From: DATJIG01 sp050260515 | GTDB lineage: Bacteria > Pseudomonadota > Alphaproteobacteria > SMXQ01 | Assembly: GCA_050260515.1 (NCBI GenBank) | Contig: JBLNCI010000010.1 | Span: forward strand, 50,305 to 114,304 | Direction: 5' to 3' | Length of the DNA: 64,000 nucleotides | Part shown: positions 8,957-19,180 of the stretch, one piece after another | Position numbering within the stretch: position 1 is the first letter of the stretch | Layout of the letters: each line of letters opens with the position of its first letter | The notes under the pieces: model-generated | Told to the model about the DNA's origin: nothing | The model's input: the letters and a program-made list of their open reading frames with translations, nothing else | Databases searched by the model: none | Made by a program: the position numbers and the translations under genes

Positions 8957-9682
8957 TTACGCCGATGCCACCTTCCGCGGCTCCTTCGGGAGGCCTCGGG
9001 CGGCTTCGGCGGGATCGCGCAGCACGTAGCCGCGGCCCCATACCGTCTCGATGTAGTTGTCGCCGTTGGTGGCGTTGGCCAGCTTCTTGCGCAGCTTGCA
9101 GATGAAGACGTCGATGATCTTGAGCTCGGGCTCGTCCATGCCGCCGTAGAGATGGTTCAGAAACATCTCCTTGGTCAGCGTGGTCCCCTTGCGCAGAGAC
9201 AGGAGCTCGAGGATCCCATACTCCTTGCCGGTGAGGTGCACCGCTTCGCCGTCGACCTCGACCGTGCGGGCGTCGAGATTGACGACCAGCTTGCCGGTCC
9301 GGATGACGGATTCGGCGTGGCCCTTCGAGCGGCGGACGATCGCGTTGACGCGGGCGATGAGCTCGCCCTTGTCGAACGGCTTGGTCAGATAGTCGTCGGC
9401 GCCGTAGCCGAGACCCTTGATCTTGTTATCCGGCTCGGCGAGGCCAGACAGGATGAGCACCGGCGTCCCGACCCGCGCGGCGCGGAGCCGGCGGAGAACC
9501 TCGTAGCCGTCCATGTCGGGCAGCATGAGATCCAGGATGACGATGTCGTAGTCGTAGAGCTTCCCGATCTCGAGTCCGTCCTCGCCGAGATTCGTCGTGT
9601 CGACGACGAAGCCCTCGGACTTCAACATCAGCTCTATGCTTTTTGCGGTGGTTGTGTCGTCTTCGACCAAAAGGACGCGCAT
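8957..9682 (-). CDS. ctrA: Cell-cycle master response regulator CtrA
   Basis: OmpR-class response regulator that controls cell-cycle, motility and division genes in alphaproteobacteria. The 241 residues begin MRVLLVEDDTTTAKSIELML. The acceptor Asp is in DIVILDLMLPDMDGYEV, with the Lys in YLTKPFDKGEL. The winged-helix domain carries LTGKEYGILELLSLRKG and VWGRGYVLRDP, nearly invariant in CtrA. AGGGG lies 5 bases before the ATG. The final residues (KEPRKVASA) end in small hydrophobic residues, as in CtrA proteins degraded by ClpXP. A perfect CtrA box upstream indicates autoregulation. Confidence 0.97.
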   Translation of the reverse strand: MRVLLVEDDTTTAKSIELMLKSEGFVVDTTNLGEDGLEIGKLYDYDIVILDLMLPDMDGYEVLRRLRAARVGTPVLILSGLAEPDNKIKGLGYGADDYLTKPFDKGELIARVNAIVRRSKGHAESVIRTGKLVVNLDARTVEVDGEAVHLTGKEYGILELLSLRKGTTLTKEMFLNHLYGGMDEPELKIIDVFICKLRKKLANATNGDNYIETVWGRGYVLRDPAEAARGLPKEPRKVASA

Positions 9683-9766
9683 TGTTCCCCTCTTTTCGCC
9701 TGACCTTGGTCGGGCTAGCCCCTTTAACGCACATTAACCTTAAGGTTCATCATGGGGGCCAGCAAG

Positions 9767-9781
9767 TTAACATTCCCTTAA
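9767..9781. promoter_or_regulatory. Perfect CtrA box upstream of ctrA
   Basis: TTAACATTCCCTTAA is an exact TTAA-N7-TTAA, 85-99 bases before the ctrA ATG. Additional TTAA tetramers at 9724, 9734 and 9740 make a cluster. A GANTC site (GATTC, 9836-9840), the target of CcrM methylation, lies further upstream, as is known for the Caulobacter ctrA promoter. Confidence 0.75.
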
Positions 9782-9850
9782 ATGCAAGCGCTGAGTGCAT
9801 TCCTTCCGCGTGCGTGACATCGCTGCATCTGTCGCGATTCCACGGGAAGG

Positions 9851-9865
9851 TTTACCGCGCATTAA
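9851..9865. promoter_or_regulatory. Near-consensus CtrA box upstream of fliI
   Basis: TTTACCGCGCATTAA matches TTAA-N7-TTAA at 7 of 8 positions. It lies about 90-105 bases before the fliI start and on the fliI side of the divergent ctrA/fliI region. Confidence 0.45.
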
Positions 9866-9955
9866 ATCATCGCAAGCGATAGTGGCCGCACGAGATCCGG
9901 TGGACAGAGTTGTCCACGCGCGGTTTCGGACCATGATTTTTTTCGAGGGTGCGCC

Positions 9956-11287
9956 GTGGCCGATGCGCTTCGGGCTGTGAATGCCGGTCTGGACCAGATT
10001 CCCGCTTATCGTTTCTACGGGCGAGTGACGTCGGTCCAGGGGCTCCTGCTCGAAGTCGGCGGCGTGCAGCGCCGTCTGTCGGTCGGCGATCATTGTCGCG
10101 TCCAGCGGCGCGGCGCGAGCGAGCTCCTGTGCGAGGTCGTCGGCTTCCGTGCCGGGCGCGCACTGCTGATGCCGTTCGGCGCGCTCGAAGGAGTCGGCCT
10201 CGGATGCCGCGCCGACGTCGTCGAGCGCGAGATGGCGATCCGGCCGAGTCCCGAGTGGCGCGGTCGTGTCATCAATGCTCTCGGCGAGCCGCTCGATGGG
10301 CTCGGGCCGCTGCCGCAGGGCGAAGAGCCCTACTTCCTCCGCGCCAGCCCGCCGTCTGCCCATGCGCGCCAGCGCGTCGAGGGCAAGATGGATCTCGGCG
10401 TGCGCGCCCTCAACACGTTCCTGACCTGCTGCCGCGGCCAGCGTATGGGCATCTTCGCCGGCTCCGGCGTCGGCAAGTCGGTGCTGATCGGCATGATCGC
10501 GCGCTACACCGCCGCCGACGTCAACGTGATCGGCCTCATCGGCGAGCGCGGCCGCGAGGTGCAGGAGTTCATCACCAAGGACCTCGGCCCCGAGGGCCTC
10601 GCGCGCTCGGTGGTCGTCGTCGCGACCTCCGACGAGCCCGCCTTGATGCGCCGCCAGGCCGCCTACATGACGCTCGCCATCGCCGAATACTTCCGCGACC
10701 GCGACGCCGACGTGCTCTGCATGATGGATTCGGTGACGCGCTTCGCCATGTCGCAGCGCGAGATCGGGCTGTCGGCTGGCGAGCCGCCGACCAGCAAGGG
10801 CTATACGCCGAGCGTGTTCGCCGAACTTCCGAAGCTGCTCGAGCGCGCCGGGCCGGGAACCGGCGCCGGCACGATCACCGGGCTGTTCTCGGTGCTGGTC
10901 GAGGGCGACGATCACAACGAGCCGGTGGCGGATGCCGTGCGCGGCATTCTCGACGGCCACATCGTGCTCGACCGCGCCATCGCCGAGCGCGGGCGCTATC
11001 CCGCGATCAACATCCTCAAGAGCATTTCGCGGACCATGCCCGACTGCAACTCGGTCGAGGAGAACCTTCTCGTCAACCGTGCCCGCCAGCTCCTCGCGAC
11101 CTACGAGGATATGGCGGAGATGATCCGGCTCGGCGCGTATCGCGCGGGCGCGGATCCGCGGGTGGACGAGTCGCTGCACTACTACCCGCTGATCGAGGAA
11201 TTCCTCCGTCAGGATCGCGCCGACCGTGACGAGCTCGCCGCCGGTTACGCGCGCCTCGCCTCGATCCTTGAGCCGCGTGCGTCATGA
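9956..11287 (+). CDS. fliI: Flagellar type III export ATPase FliI
   Basis: Hexameric ATPase of the flagellar export apparatus at the cytoplasmic face of the basal body. The 443 residues contain a Walker A FAGSGVGKSVLIG, the IGERGREVQEF motif, a Walker B-like DVLCMMDSVTR and the export-ATPase segment GLSAGEPPTSKGYTPSVFAELP. The start is a GTG at 9956 (MADALRAVNAG) with GAGGG a few bases upstream; no better ATG exists nearby. It is first in a two-gene unit, and its stop overlaps the fliJ ATG. Confidence 0.97.
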   Translation: MADALRAVNAGLDQIPAYRFYGRVTSVQGLLLEVGGVQRRLSVGDHCRVQRRGASELLCEVVGFRAGRALLMPFGALEGVGLGCRADVVEREMAIRPSPEWRGRVINALGEPLDGLGPLPQGEEPYFLRASPPSAHARQRVEGKMDLGVRALNTFLTCCRGQRMGIFAGSGVGKSVLIGMIARYTAADVNVIGLIGERGREVQEFITKDLGPEGLARSVVVVATSDEPALMRRQAAYMTLAIAEYFRDRDADVLCMMDSVTRFAMSQREIGLSAGEPPTSKGYTPSVFAELPKLLERAGPGTGAGTITGLFSVLVEGDDHNEPVADAVRGILDGHIVLDRAIAERGRYPAINILKSISRTMPDCNSVEENLLVNRARQLLATYEDMAEMIRLGAYRAGADPRVDESLHYYPLIEEFLRQDRADRDELAAGYARLASILEPRAS

Positions 11288-11709
11288 AGGCGATCGACGG
11301 CCTCATCCGGCTGCACCGCTGGAAGCTCGACGAGAAGCGGCTCAAGCTCGCCGAGCTCGAGCGACTCGTCGCCCATCTCCGCGACGAGATGCGGAAGCTC
11401 GAGGACAGCGTGGTCGAGGAACGCGCGTTCGCGGCGACCTCGCCGGAGGCCGGCTACGCGTTCGGATCGTTCGCCGCGGAGGCCGTTGAGCGTCGCCGTC
11501 GACTGCAGGACTCGCTCACCGAGGCCGAGGGCCAGATGCAGGCGGCCCACGACGAAGTCGCCGACGCGTTCCGCGAGCTCAAGAAGTTCGACGTCGTCAA
11601 GTCCCGCGAGACGCGCGCGGCGGAGGATCGGGAGCGTCGTCGCGAGCAGAGCTCGCTCGACGAGATCGGCCTGTCGCTCTACCGGCGCAAGCAGGAAGGC
11701 GCGGCGTAG
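11284..11709 (+). CDS. fliJ: Flagellar export protein FliJ
   Basis: Small coiled-coil stalk protein that works with FliI and FlhA in export. The 141 residues are almost entirely charged heptad-rich helix (EKRLKLAELERLVAHLRDEM, then KKFDVVKSRETRAAEDRERR), matching FliJ length and composition. It overlaps fliI by four bases. The identification rests on coiled-coil character and the fliI-fliJ pairing, since the family has little sequence conservation. Confidence 0.85.
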   Translation: MKAIDGLIRLHRWKLDEKRLKLAELERLVAHLRDEMRKLEDSVVEERAFAATSPEAGYAFGSFAAEAVERRRRLQDSLTEAEGQMQAAHDEVADAFRELKKFDVVKSRETRAAEDRERRREQSSLDEIGLSLYRRKQEGAA

Positions 11710-11710
11710 C

Positions 11711-11728
11711 CGTCGTCAGGCGACGACG
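11711..11728. terminator. Hairpin spanning the convergent stops of fliJ and the Flg_hook gene
   Basis: CGTCGTCAGGCGACGACG is a 7-bp stem with an AGGC loop that includes the last bases of the minus-strand gene. Only six bases separate the two convergent stop codons. There is no T run on either side, so termination is a weak call. Confidence 0.35.
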
Positions 11729-13500
11729 CTGGACCCGCCCCGCGCGACCGGACGTTGCGGCGTCGCTTCTCCGCCGCCATCCCGGAACCGGATCTCTCCC
11801 CGATACTCCGTTCCCGACAGCGATTGCGCGAACACGGCCGCGATGTCCTGGCGCATGCCCGCGGGCAGCGCCCGCGCGCTACGCACGACGAGATCGAGAT
11901 GTCGCTCACGGACTGTGCCGTCGAGCTGCAGCGCTCCGAGCGCGGACAACGTCGCCTCGACCATGAAGCGGTGGTCGCGCTCGCCCGGCTCGCCGCTCTG
12001 ACGCCGCTTGTGGAACCGGAAGCGGACCTCGGATAGCCGGTCGCCATCGACCACCGGCACCGCGATGGTCTGCCAGCCGTCGGCGTCGACGGCGGCGGCA
12101 CTGCGCGCCTGTGCGGCGACATCGCCGCCGAGACGCGCGATGAGCTCCTTCTTGTCCGCGGTGTCCGCAAGCTTCGACAGACGCGAACCCGGCCAGGCCT
12201 TTGCCGCTCCTCCGCTGCGGACGGCGGCGATGAAGGCCAGAAGCGCGGGCGCGAACGGCTGCCCGACCTTCGGTAGGAGCGAGTCGGCGGCCTCCGGCCA
12301 CCGGGCGGCGAGGTCGCGGGCCGCCGACCAGTCGCGGGTTGTCTCGGCAGGCGCACGCATCGCGGCATCCGTCGGCTCTGCGGACGGCACGGCCCGCTCC
12401 GCTGTGGGCCGGGCGAGGACCTCGAAGGCAATCTGCGTCCCCTCGGGGAGCGATGCCGCAACGACGGGGATTCGCAGGCGACCGAGCGCCGTTGCGACCT
12501 CGACGCCCGTTTTGTCCGCGGCGACCACCGTGCCCACCAGAACGACGGCGTCGCTCCCGGTCGGGGCGGGAGCCCGCAACGGCGCTGCTCCCGGTGCGCT
12601 CAACGGCGGGGCTTGCGCGAGAATGCGCACGCCTACCGTCTTCGCCGCCGCGGGGATCGCGGTGTTCCCGGAGGTGGCGGTATCCGTCGCGACCGACTTC
12701 ACCGTGCCCGACTCCGGCGCCGGACCGGAGGGCGTTGGCGCGCGCGAAGGGGCGGGCTGGGGTCCGTCGGCGTCGCTGCCGTTCGGGTCATGGGGTGTGC
12801 CCGCCTCGGCCACGCCGTCGGCGAGCAGGGCGGCGACGATCTCACGCGCGGGAGCAGGCAGCATATGGAGGGCCGATTCGATCTCCGCGGGCTGCGGCAC
12901 GACTGGCAGCGGTTCCGCAGGCGCGGGGCCGTTCAGCGGGACCGCGGCCTCGGCAGCCTCCTTCACCAGCGCGCCCATGGCGATCACCTTGCGCACGAGC
13001 GCGCCGATCGGATCCGCGCCGGCGGCGGGCTGCGGATCCGGCGGCCCGACGATGGTTGCGGTCAGCAGACGGCCGACGAGTTGCGACTGACCCGCAGGGT
13101 TTTGCGACGGCAGGGCGCTCTCGCGCGGCTGCGTCGCTACCGGAGTTGCCGCCGGGTTGGATGACAGCGCGCCGGCTGCCGGCGGATGCTGATCGACCGA
13201 GACCACGGCGAGGCGCAGTTGCGCGCCGACCGACTGCACTTCGAGGACGACCTCGGCGCCGATCGGCAGCGCGAGATTCGTGTGGAGCTGGAGCACGCCC
13301 TTGTCGGTCTTGAGCAGCACCACGCCGCGCGCGCGCTCGACGACGATCCCGGCGAGGACACTCCCGGCGGTGAGGTCGGCGAGCGCCGACGGCAGCGTCG
13401 CGAACGCCGCCGATGCGGTGGCGACGGTCCCGGCCGCGGGCGCGGCCGTGGCCGACGCGATCGGGGCGGCGCCTGTCAGCGCCTTGAGAATGTCGCTCAT
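11716..13500 (-). CDS. Flg_hook (FliK C-terminal) domain protein
   Basis: 594-residue protein, mostly low-complexity Ala/Pro/Thr sequence. Near residues 40-95 is a small ordered region (GVVLLKTDKGVLQLHTNLAL and EVVLEVQSVGAQLRLAVVSV), repeated in weaker form near 240-290. The C-terminal 110 residues (WQTIAVPVVDGDRLSEVRF and LSALGALQLDGTVRERHLDL) resemble the Flg_hook domain of FliK. The role is unknown. A second FliK-like ruler or an export substrate is possible, because a separate fliK is present in the hook operon. It is the last gene of the fliF-flhG series, and its ATG overlaps the flhG stop by four bases. Confidence 0.65.
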   Translation of the reverse strand: MSDILKALTGAAPIASATAAPAAGTVATASAAFATLPSALADLTAGSVLAGIVVERARGVVLLKTDKGVLQLHTNLALPIGAEVVLEVQSVGAQLRLAVVSVDQHPPAAGALSSNPAATPVATQPRESALPSQNPAGQSQLVGRLLTATIVGPPDPQPAAGADPIGALVRKVIAMGALVKEAAEAAVPLNGPAPAEPLPVVPQPAEIESALHMLPAPAREIVAALLADGVAEAGTPHDPNGSDADGPQPAPSRAPTPSGPAPESGTVKSVATDTATSGNTAIPAAAKTVGVRILAQAPPLSAPGAAPLRAPAPTGSDAVVLVGTVVAADKTGVEVATALGRLRIPVVAASLPEGTQIAFEVLARPTAERAVPSAEPTDAAMRAPAETTRDWSAARDLAARWPEAADSLLPKVGQPFAPALLAFIAAVRSGGAAKAWPGSRLSKLADTADKKELIARLGGDVAAQARSAAAVDADGWQTIAVPVVDGDRLSEVRFRFHKRRQSGEPGERDHRFMVEATLSALGALQLDGTVRERHLDLVVRSARALPAGMRQDIAAVFAQSLSGTEYRGEIRFRDGGGEATPQRPVARGGSSVVA

Positions 13501-14294
13501 CGCGCGTCCGCTTGCGCGTCGGCCAGGAGCTTGCGTGCGAGCGCCATCACGTCGGCCGCGGCATCGCAGGTGGGGTGACGGACAAGAAGAGGCGTCTGCG
13601 CGCGGATCGCCTCGGGGACCTTGGGATCGCGCCGAATGAGGCCGAGCAGCGGCGGCCGGAAGTCGAGAAAGGATTCGCAGGCCTTCGCAAGCGTGCCGTA
13701 GGTCCGTTCGCCGTCGCGTTCGCTCGGCGCCATGTTGACGACCACTCCGATCTCGTTCGCGGCGCCATCCATGCGCATCATCTTCACGAACGCGTAGGCG
13801 TCCGTCAGCGACGTCGGTTCGTCGGTGGTCACCACGAGGCACGTGTCCGCGCGCGCGGCCAGCATACGCACCGGCCGATCCAGCCCCGCGCCGATATCGA
13901 TGACGGCCCGATCGTAGCCTCCGGCGAAGCCGGCGAGATCGTCGGCGAGCTTCCGCACCCGAGGTGCCGGCAGGAGCGCGAGGGCGCCGGTCCCCGACGC
14001 CCCGGCGATGACGTCGAAGCCGCAGCCCCGCACGGCGAGCGCGGCGCCGCGGAGCGACGTCTGCCCGTTGATGACGCCGCCGAGGTCGCGCGCGGCCTTG
14101 AGGCCGATCTGCACGTCGACGTTGGCGAGGCCGAGATCGCCGTCGAACAGCAACGTCGAGTGGCCGAGTCGCGCGAGCGCGTGGGCGAGGGTGACCGCGA
14201 GCCATGTCTTGCCGACGCCGCCCTTGCCGGACGCGACGGCGATCATGTGTCGTCGGGACAGCCGCGATGCTGGGCGGAGCGATGCGATCGTCAT
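13497..14294 (-). CDS. flhG: MinD-like ATPase FlhG/FleN
   Basis: P-loop ATPase of the MinD/ParA group that controls flagellar number and placement together with FlhF. The 265 residues carry the deviant Walker A SGKGGVGKTWLAV near residue 25, FDGDLGLANVDVQIGL and VIDIGAGLDRPV. The start ATG at 14294 (MTIASLRPASRLSRRH) overlaps the flhF stop by four bases, supporting a pair function. The membrane-targeting C-terminal helix of MinD is not obvious. Presence of flhF-flhG suggests polar flagellation. Confidence 0.85.
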   Translation of the reverse strand: MTIASLRPASRLSRRHMIAVASGKGGVGKTWLAVTLAHALARLGHSTLLFDGDLGLANVDVQIGLKAARDLGGVINGQTSLRGAALAVRGCGFDVIAGASGTGALALLPAPRVRKLADDLAGFAGGYDRAVIDIGAGLDRPVRMLAARADTCLVVTTDEPTSLTDAYAFVKMMRMDGAANEIGVVVNMAPSERDGERTYGTLAKACESFLDFRPPLLGLIRRDPKVPEAIRAQTPLLVRHPTCDAAADVMALARKLLADAQADAR

Positions 14295-15211
14295 GCCGCC
14301 TCGTCGCGCAGATCGAGCGCCGCTTCGCCATCGATGCGCGGGGCGAGCAGGACGCGGGCAAGGCCCATCGGCTGTATCGAAACGAGCGTGTCGGCGACGG
14401 TGCGGCCAATCCCGCCATCGGCAACCGCGAGGCCGCATGCTGCGGCGGAGAGCACACCGCCGAGGCGACGCGCGGCATCGAGCCGCGTGACGATCATGCG
14501 GCGAGCGCCGATCGCGGCGAACGCCTCGGCGATTTCCGCCGCGTCGTCGGGATCGCCGCCGGCCGCAAGCACGAGTACGGGCTCGGCTTCCGTGCGCGCA
14601 ACGAGATCGCGGACGGCGAGCAGCTCGTCGGCATCGAATGGGTTGATGCCCGGGCCATCGATGATGCAGTGGGTGTCGGCTCCCGCGCTCAGCGGCTCGG
14701 GGACGATGTCCATCGGCCGGCACAGCTCGGCGATCTGCGCCTCGGCGCCGGCGCGCGGGTCGGCGGCGATCACCCGCACCGGATTGCCGGCGAGCACTCT
14801 GCGGGCAGCGAGGCGGGCCGCCGTCAAGGTCTTGCCTTGCCCAGGCGGTCCGACCAGCAGGATCGGGCGTCGTGCGACCTCGGGATGCACCGGCCGGAAT
14901 GCGAGAACGGCATCAAGAGCGCCGCCGAGCGCGACGGTGGCATCGTTCGTGGCGAGATCGAGCGCGACCGTGACCAGTCGGTCCTGCAGGTCGGCCGGGG
15001 TGCGGTGGAACGAGAGCACATCGTAGAGCCGATCGGCGACGTCCGTCGCCGCATGGGACGGCCGGGGATCTGCGGCTTCGCAACCGGCGGTCACACGCAC
15101 GCCCGCGGCGTCCGTTTCGGCGGACAGGATGACGGCATCGTCGCCGAGTGCGATGCGGATCTCCGCCATTGCCTCGGTCATCGTCCGCGCCTGGAAGGTC
15201 CTGAGCCGCAT
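14291..15211 (-). CDS. flhF: FlhF-like SRP-family GTPase, divergent
   Basis: Member of the SRP GTPase group that in polar flagellates recruits FliF to the pole. The N-terminus MRLRTFQARTMTEAMAEIRIALGDDAVILS is characteristic of FlhF. The P loop is GPPGQGKTLTAARLA. The protein is short (306 residues against about 350-450 for the family), and several GTPase motifs have drifted. The usual DTAGR is replaced by DGPGIN, TKLD appears as TRLD, and the DTYR motif reads DPRAG. Nucleotide hydrolysis may therefore be weak. It sits between flhA and flhG. Confidence 0.8.
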   Translation of the reverse strand: MRLRTFQARTMTEAMAEIRIALGDDAVILSAETDAAGVRVTAGCEAADPRPSHAATDVADRLYDVLSFHRTPADLQDRLVTVALDLATNDATVALGGALDAVLAFRPVHPEVARRPILLVGPPGQGKTLTAARLAARRVLAGNPVRVIAADPRAGAEAQIAELCRPMDIVPEPLSAGADTHCIIDGPGINPFDADELLAVRDLVARTEAEPVLVLAAGGDPDDAAEIAEAFAAIGARRMIVTRLDAARRLGGVLSAAACGLAVADGGIGRTVADTLVSIQPMGLARVLLAPRIDGEAALDLRDEAA

Positions 15212-15238
15212 GCGTCGTCTCTGTCCGGAACTGCGCGG

Positions 15239-17362
15239 TTACAACTGGCCCAAGGTCTTGATGCGCGCCTTGGGGTGGATCTCGTTCTGCGACATCACCA
15301 CAGTGGATGGACGGAACCGCTCGACGATCGAGCGCACGAACGGCCGTACCCCCGGGCTCGTCAGCAGAACCGGGGTTTCGCCCATCATCGCGTGGCGCTC
15401 GAGCTGCTGGCGCACGCCCTGGATGAATTCCTGCAGCTTCGACGGCGGCAGCGCGAGCTGGCGCTCGTCGCCCTTGCCGACGATCGCCTCCGCGAAGGCC
15501 TGCTCCCAGGCCGGGCTGAGCGACACCAGCGGGATATACCCGCCCGGCGCGACGTTGGCGTCGCTGATCTGGCGCGACAGCCGTGCGCGGACGTGCTCGG
15601 TGATGGTGTTGACGTTGTGCGTGTAGCTGACCGCCTCGGCGACCCCTTCGAGGATGGTCGGCAGGTCGCGGATCGAGACGCGCTCGTTGAGCAGGTTCTG
15701 CAACACGCGCTGGATGCCCGACACCGAGATCTGGGCCGGCACCATGTCGGCGATGAGCTTCTGCTGCTCCTTCGGAAGCTCATCGAGCAGCTTCTGCGTC
15801 TCCGCGTAGGACAGGAGATCGGCCATGTGATCCTTCACCACCTCGGTGAGGTGGGTGGTGATCACGGTCGCGGGATCGACGACGGTGTAGCCGCGGAAGC
15901 CGGCTTCCTCGCGCAGGCCCTCGACGATCCACATCGCCGGCAGACCGAACGTCGGCTCGGTCGTCTCCTCGCCGGCGAGCGGGATCTTCTCGCCCTTGGG
16001 ATCCATGACGAGCAGCATGTTCGGGCGCAGGTCGCCGCGGCCCGCCTCGATCTCCTTGACGCGGACGACGTAGACGTTGGCGGGAAGCTGCATGTTGTCC
16101 TGGATGCGGACGCTCGGCAGGACGAAGCCCATGTCGGCCGCGAGCTGGCGCCGCAGCGCCTTGATCTGGTCGGTGAGCCGCTGACCGGTGTCGCCGTTGA
16201 TCAGCGTGAGGAGCCCGTAGCCGAGTTCGATGCGCACGTAGTCGAGTTGCAGGATCGACGAGATCGGTTCCTCGGCGACCGGAGCCGGCGCGGCGGCCTG
16301 TGCGGCGACCTCGGCCTCCTGCACCGCGGCGCGGGCCTGGCTCTTCATCATCATCCACGCGCCGCCGCCGGTGGCGCCGGCGAGGGCGAGGAACGGCAGC
16401 ATCGGGATGCCGGGGAGGATCGACATCAGCACGAGCAGGAACGACGAAAGCCCGAGCGCCGCCGGGTATCCGCCGAGCTGATTGAGAAGCGCCTTGTCGG
16501 CCGAGCCGTGGACGCCCGCCTTCGACACCAGCATGCCCGCGGCGGTCGAGACGATCAGCGCCGGAATCTGCGTGACGAGACCGTCACCGACGGTGAGCGT
16601 GGTGTAGTTCTGAGCGGCGGCGGCGAGCGGCAGGCCTTTCTGCACCACGCCGATGACGATGCCGCCGACGATATTGATGAACGTGATGAGCAGGCCGGCG
16701 ATGGCGTCGCCGCGCACGAACTTCGCGGCGCCGTCCATCGCGCCGAAGAACGTGCTCTCGTCCTCGAGCGCCTTGCGGCGGGTCCGAGCCTCGGTGTCGT
16801 TGATCAGGCCCGCCGACAGGTCGGCGTCGATCGCCATCTGCTTGCCCGGCATCGCGTCCAGGCTGAAGCGTGCCGCGACCTCGGCGATGCGACCGGAACC
16901 CTTTGTGATGACGACGAAATTAACGATCACCAGGATGCCGAAGACGATCAGCCCGATGATGAAGTTGCCGCCCATCACGAAGTTGCCGAACGCCTCGATG
17001 ACCTTGCCGGCGGCATCGGCGCCCTCGTGTCCGTGCGACAGGATGAGGCGCGTCGACGCGAGGTTCAGCGCGAGCCGCAGCATCGTCGAGATCAGCAGGA
17101 CAGTGGGGAAGGTCGAGAAGTCGAGCGGCCGGCCGATGAACAGCACGGTCATAAGGATCAGGACCGAGAACGTGAACGACAGAGCGAGGCTCATATCCAT
17201 GAGCCATCGCGGCATCGGCAGGATCAGCACCATCAGGATGCCGATGAGGCCGAGCGCGAGCGCGATGTCGCTGCGCTTGGTCAGCCACTCGAGCCCTCCG
17301 GACAGAGAGATGCCCGACGGCGTGTCCGTGGCGCCCGAGGCGGTCGCGGGAGTGCCGGCCAT
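15239..17362 (-). CDS. flhA: Flagellar type III export gate protein FlhA
   Basis: Integral membrane component of the export gate. The 707 residues have about eight transmembrane segments in the first 330 (starting IALALGLIGILMVLILPMP). Between them are the conserved FHIPEP-type stretch (LLISTMLRLALNLASTRLIL) and the cytoplasmic loop VITKGSGRIAEVAARFSLDAMPGKQMAID. The cytoplasmic C-terminal domain ends LLTSPGVRPFVRSIVERF and VMSQNEI. It lies 21 bases after flbD and 27 bases before flhF on the same strand. Confidence 0.97.
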   Translation of the reverse strand: MAGTPATASGATDTPSGISLSGGLEWLTKRSDIALALGLIGILMVLILPMPRWLMDMSLALSFTFSVLILMTVLFIGRPLDFSTFPTVLLISTMLRLALNLASTRLILSHGHEGADAAGKVIEAFGNFVMGGNFIIGLIVFGILVIVNFVVITKGSGRIAEVAARFSLDAMPGKQMAIDADLSAGLINDTEARTRRKALEDESTFFGAMDGAAKFVRGDAIAGLLITFINIVGGIVIGVVQKGLPLAAAAQNYTTLTVGDGLVTQIPALIVSTAAGMLVSKAGVHGSADKALLNQLGGYPAALGLSSFLLVLMSILPGIPMLPFLALAGATGGGAWMMMKSQARAAVQEAEVAAQAAAPAPVAEEPISSILQLDYVRIELGYGLLTLINGDTGQRLTDQIKALRRQLAADMGFVLPSVRIQDNMQLPANVYVVRVKEIEAGRGDLRPNMLLVMDPKGEKIPLAGEETTEPTFGLPAMWIVEGLREEAGFRGYTVVDPATVITTHLTEVVKDHMADLLSYAETQKLLDELPKEQQKLIADMVPAQISVSGIQRVLQNLLNERVSIRDLPTILEGVAEAVSYTHNVNTITEHVRARLSRQISDANVAPGGYIPLVSLSPAWEQAFAEAIVGKGDERQLALPPSKLQEFIQGVRQQLERHAMMGETPVLLTSPGVRPFVRSIVERFRPSTVVMSQNEIHPKARIKTLGQL

Positions 17363-17383
17363 GATGCGCTAACTCCTACTGGA

Positions 17384-18751
<1,368 letters not shown>

Positions 18752-18795
18752 GACGATCTCCTCGATCGCGAAAGGGAACTCTGGGTACGGGTGGG

Positions 18796-19146
18796 TTACG
18801 CGTGCTCGGCCTTGACGATCTCGGTCATGGTGACGCCGAGACGATCGTCGACGACGACGACCTCGCCGCGGGCGACGAGGCGGTTGTTGACGTAGATGTC
18901 GATCGCCTCGCCGACCTTGCGGTCGAGCTCGACCACCGCGCCGCGTCCGAGCTTCAGGAGTTGGCTGACCTGCATGTGCGCCCGGCCGAGAACGGCCGAG
19001 ACCTGGACGGGCACGTCGTAGACCGCGGAGAGCTCCGCTGCCGCGTGGACGCTTTCCGAAGGACGCTCGTCATCGGACTCCGCGGCCGGCCGATTGCCGT
19101 CGGGCGGATTGACGTCCTCGAGGTTGAGCTCGTCGTTGTTGGCCAT
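18796..19146 (-). CDS. fliN: Flagellar motor switch protein FliN
   Basis: C-ring component that with FliM and FliG sets rotation direction and binds the export complex. The 116 residues comprise an acidic N-terminus of about 35 residues followed by the SpoA domain (VPVQVSAVLGRAHMQVSQLL, GRGAVVELDRKVGEAIDIYV and VVDDRLGVTMTEIV). Length and motif match FliN. It lies between fliH and flbD in the fliF operon. Confidence 0.95.
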   Translation of the reverse strand: MANNDELNLEDVNPPDGNRPAAESDDERPSESVHAAAELSAVYDVPVQVSAVLGRAHMQVSQLLKLGRGAVVELDRKVGEAIDIYVNNRLVARGEVVVVDDRLGVTMTEIVKAEHA

Positions 19147-19180
19147 GTCGTTCTCCTATTCGCGGGACGCCCGGGGGCGC

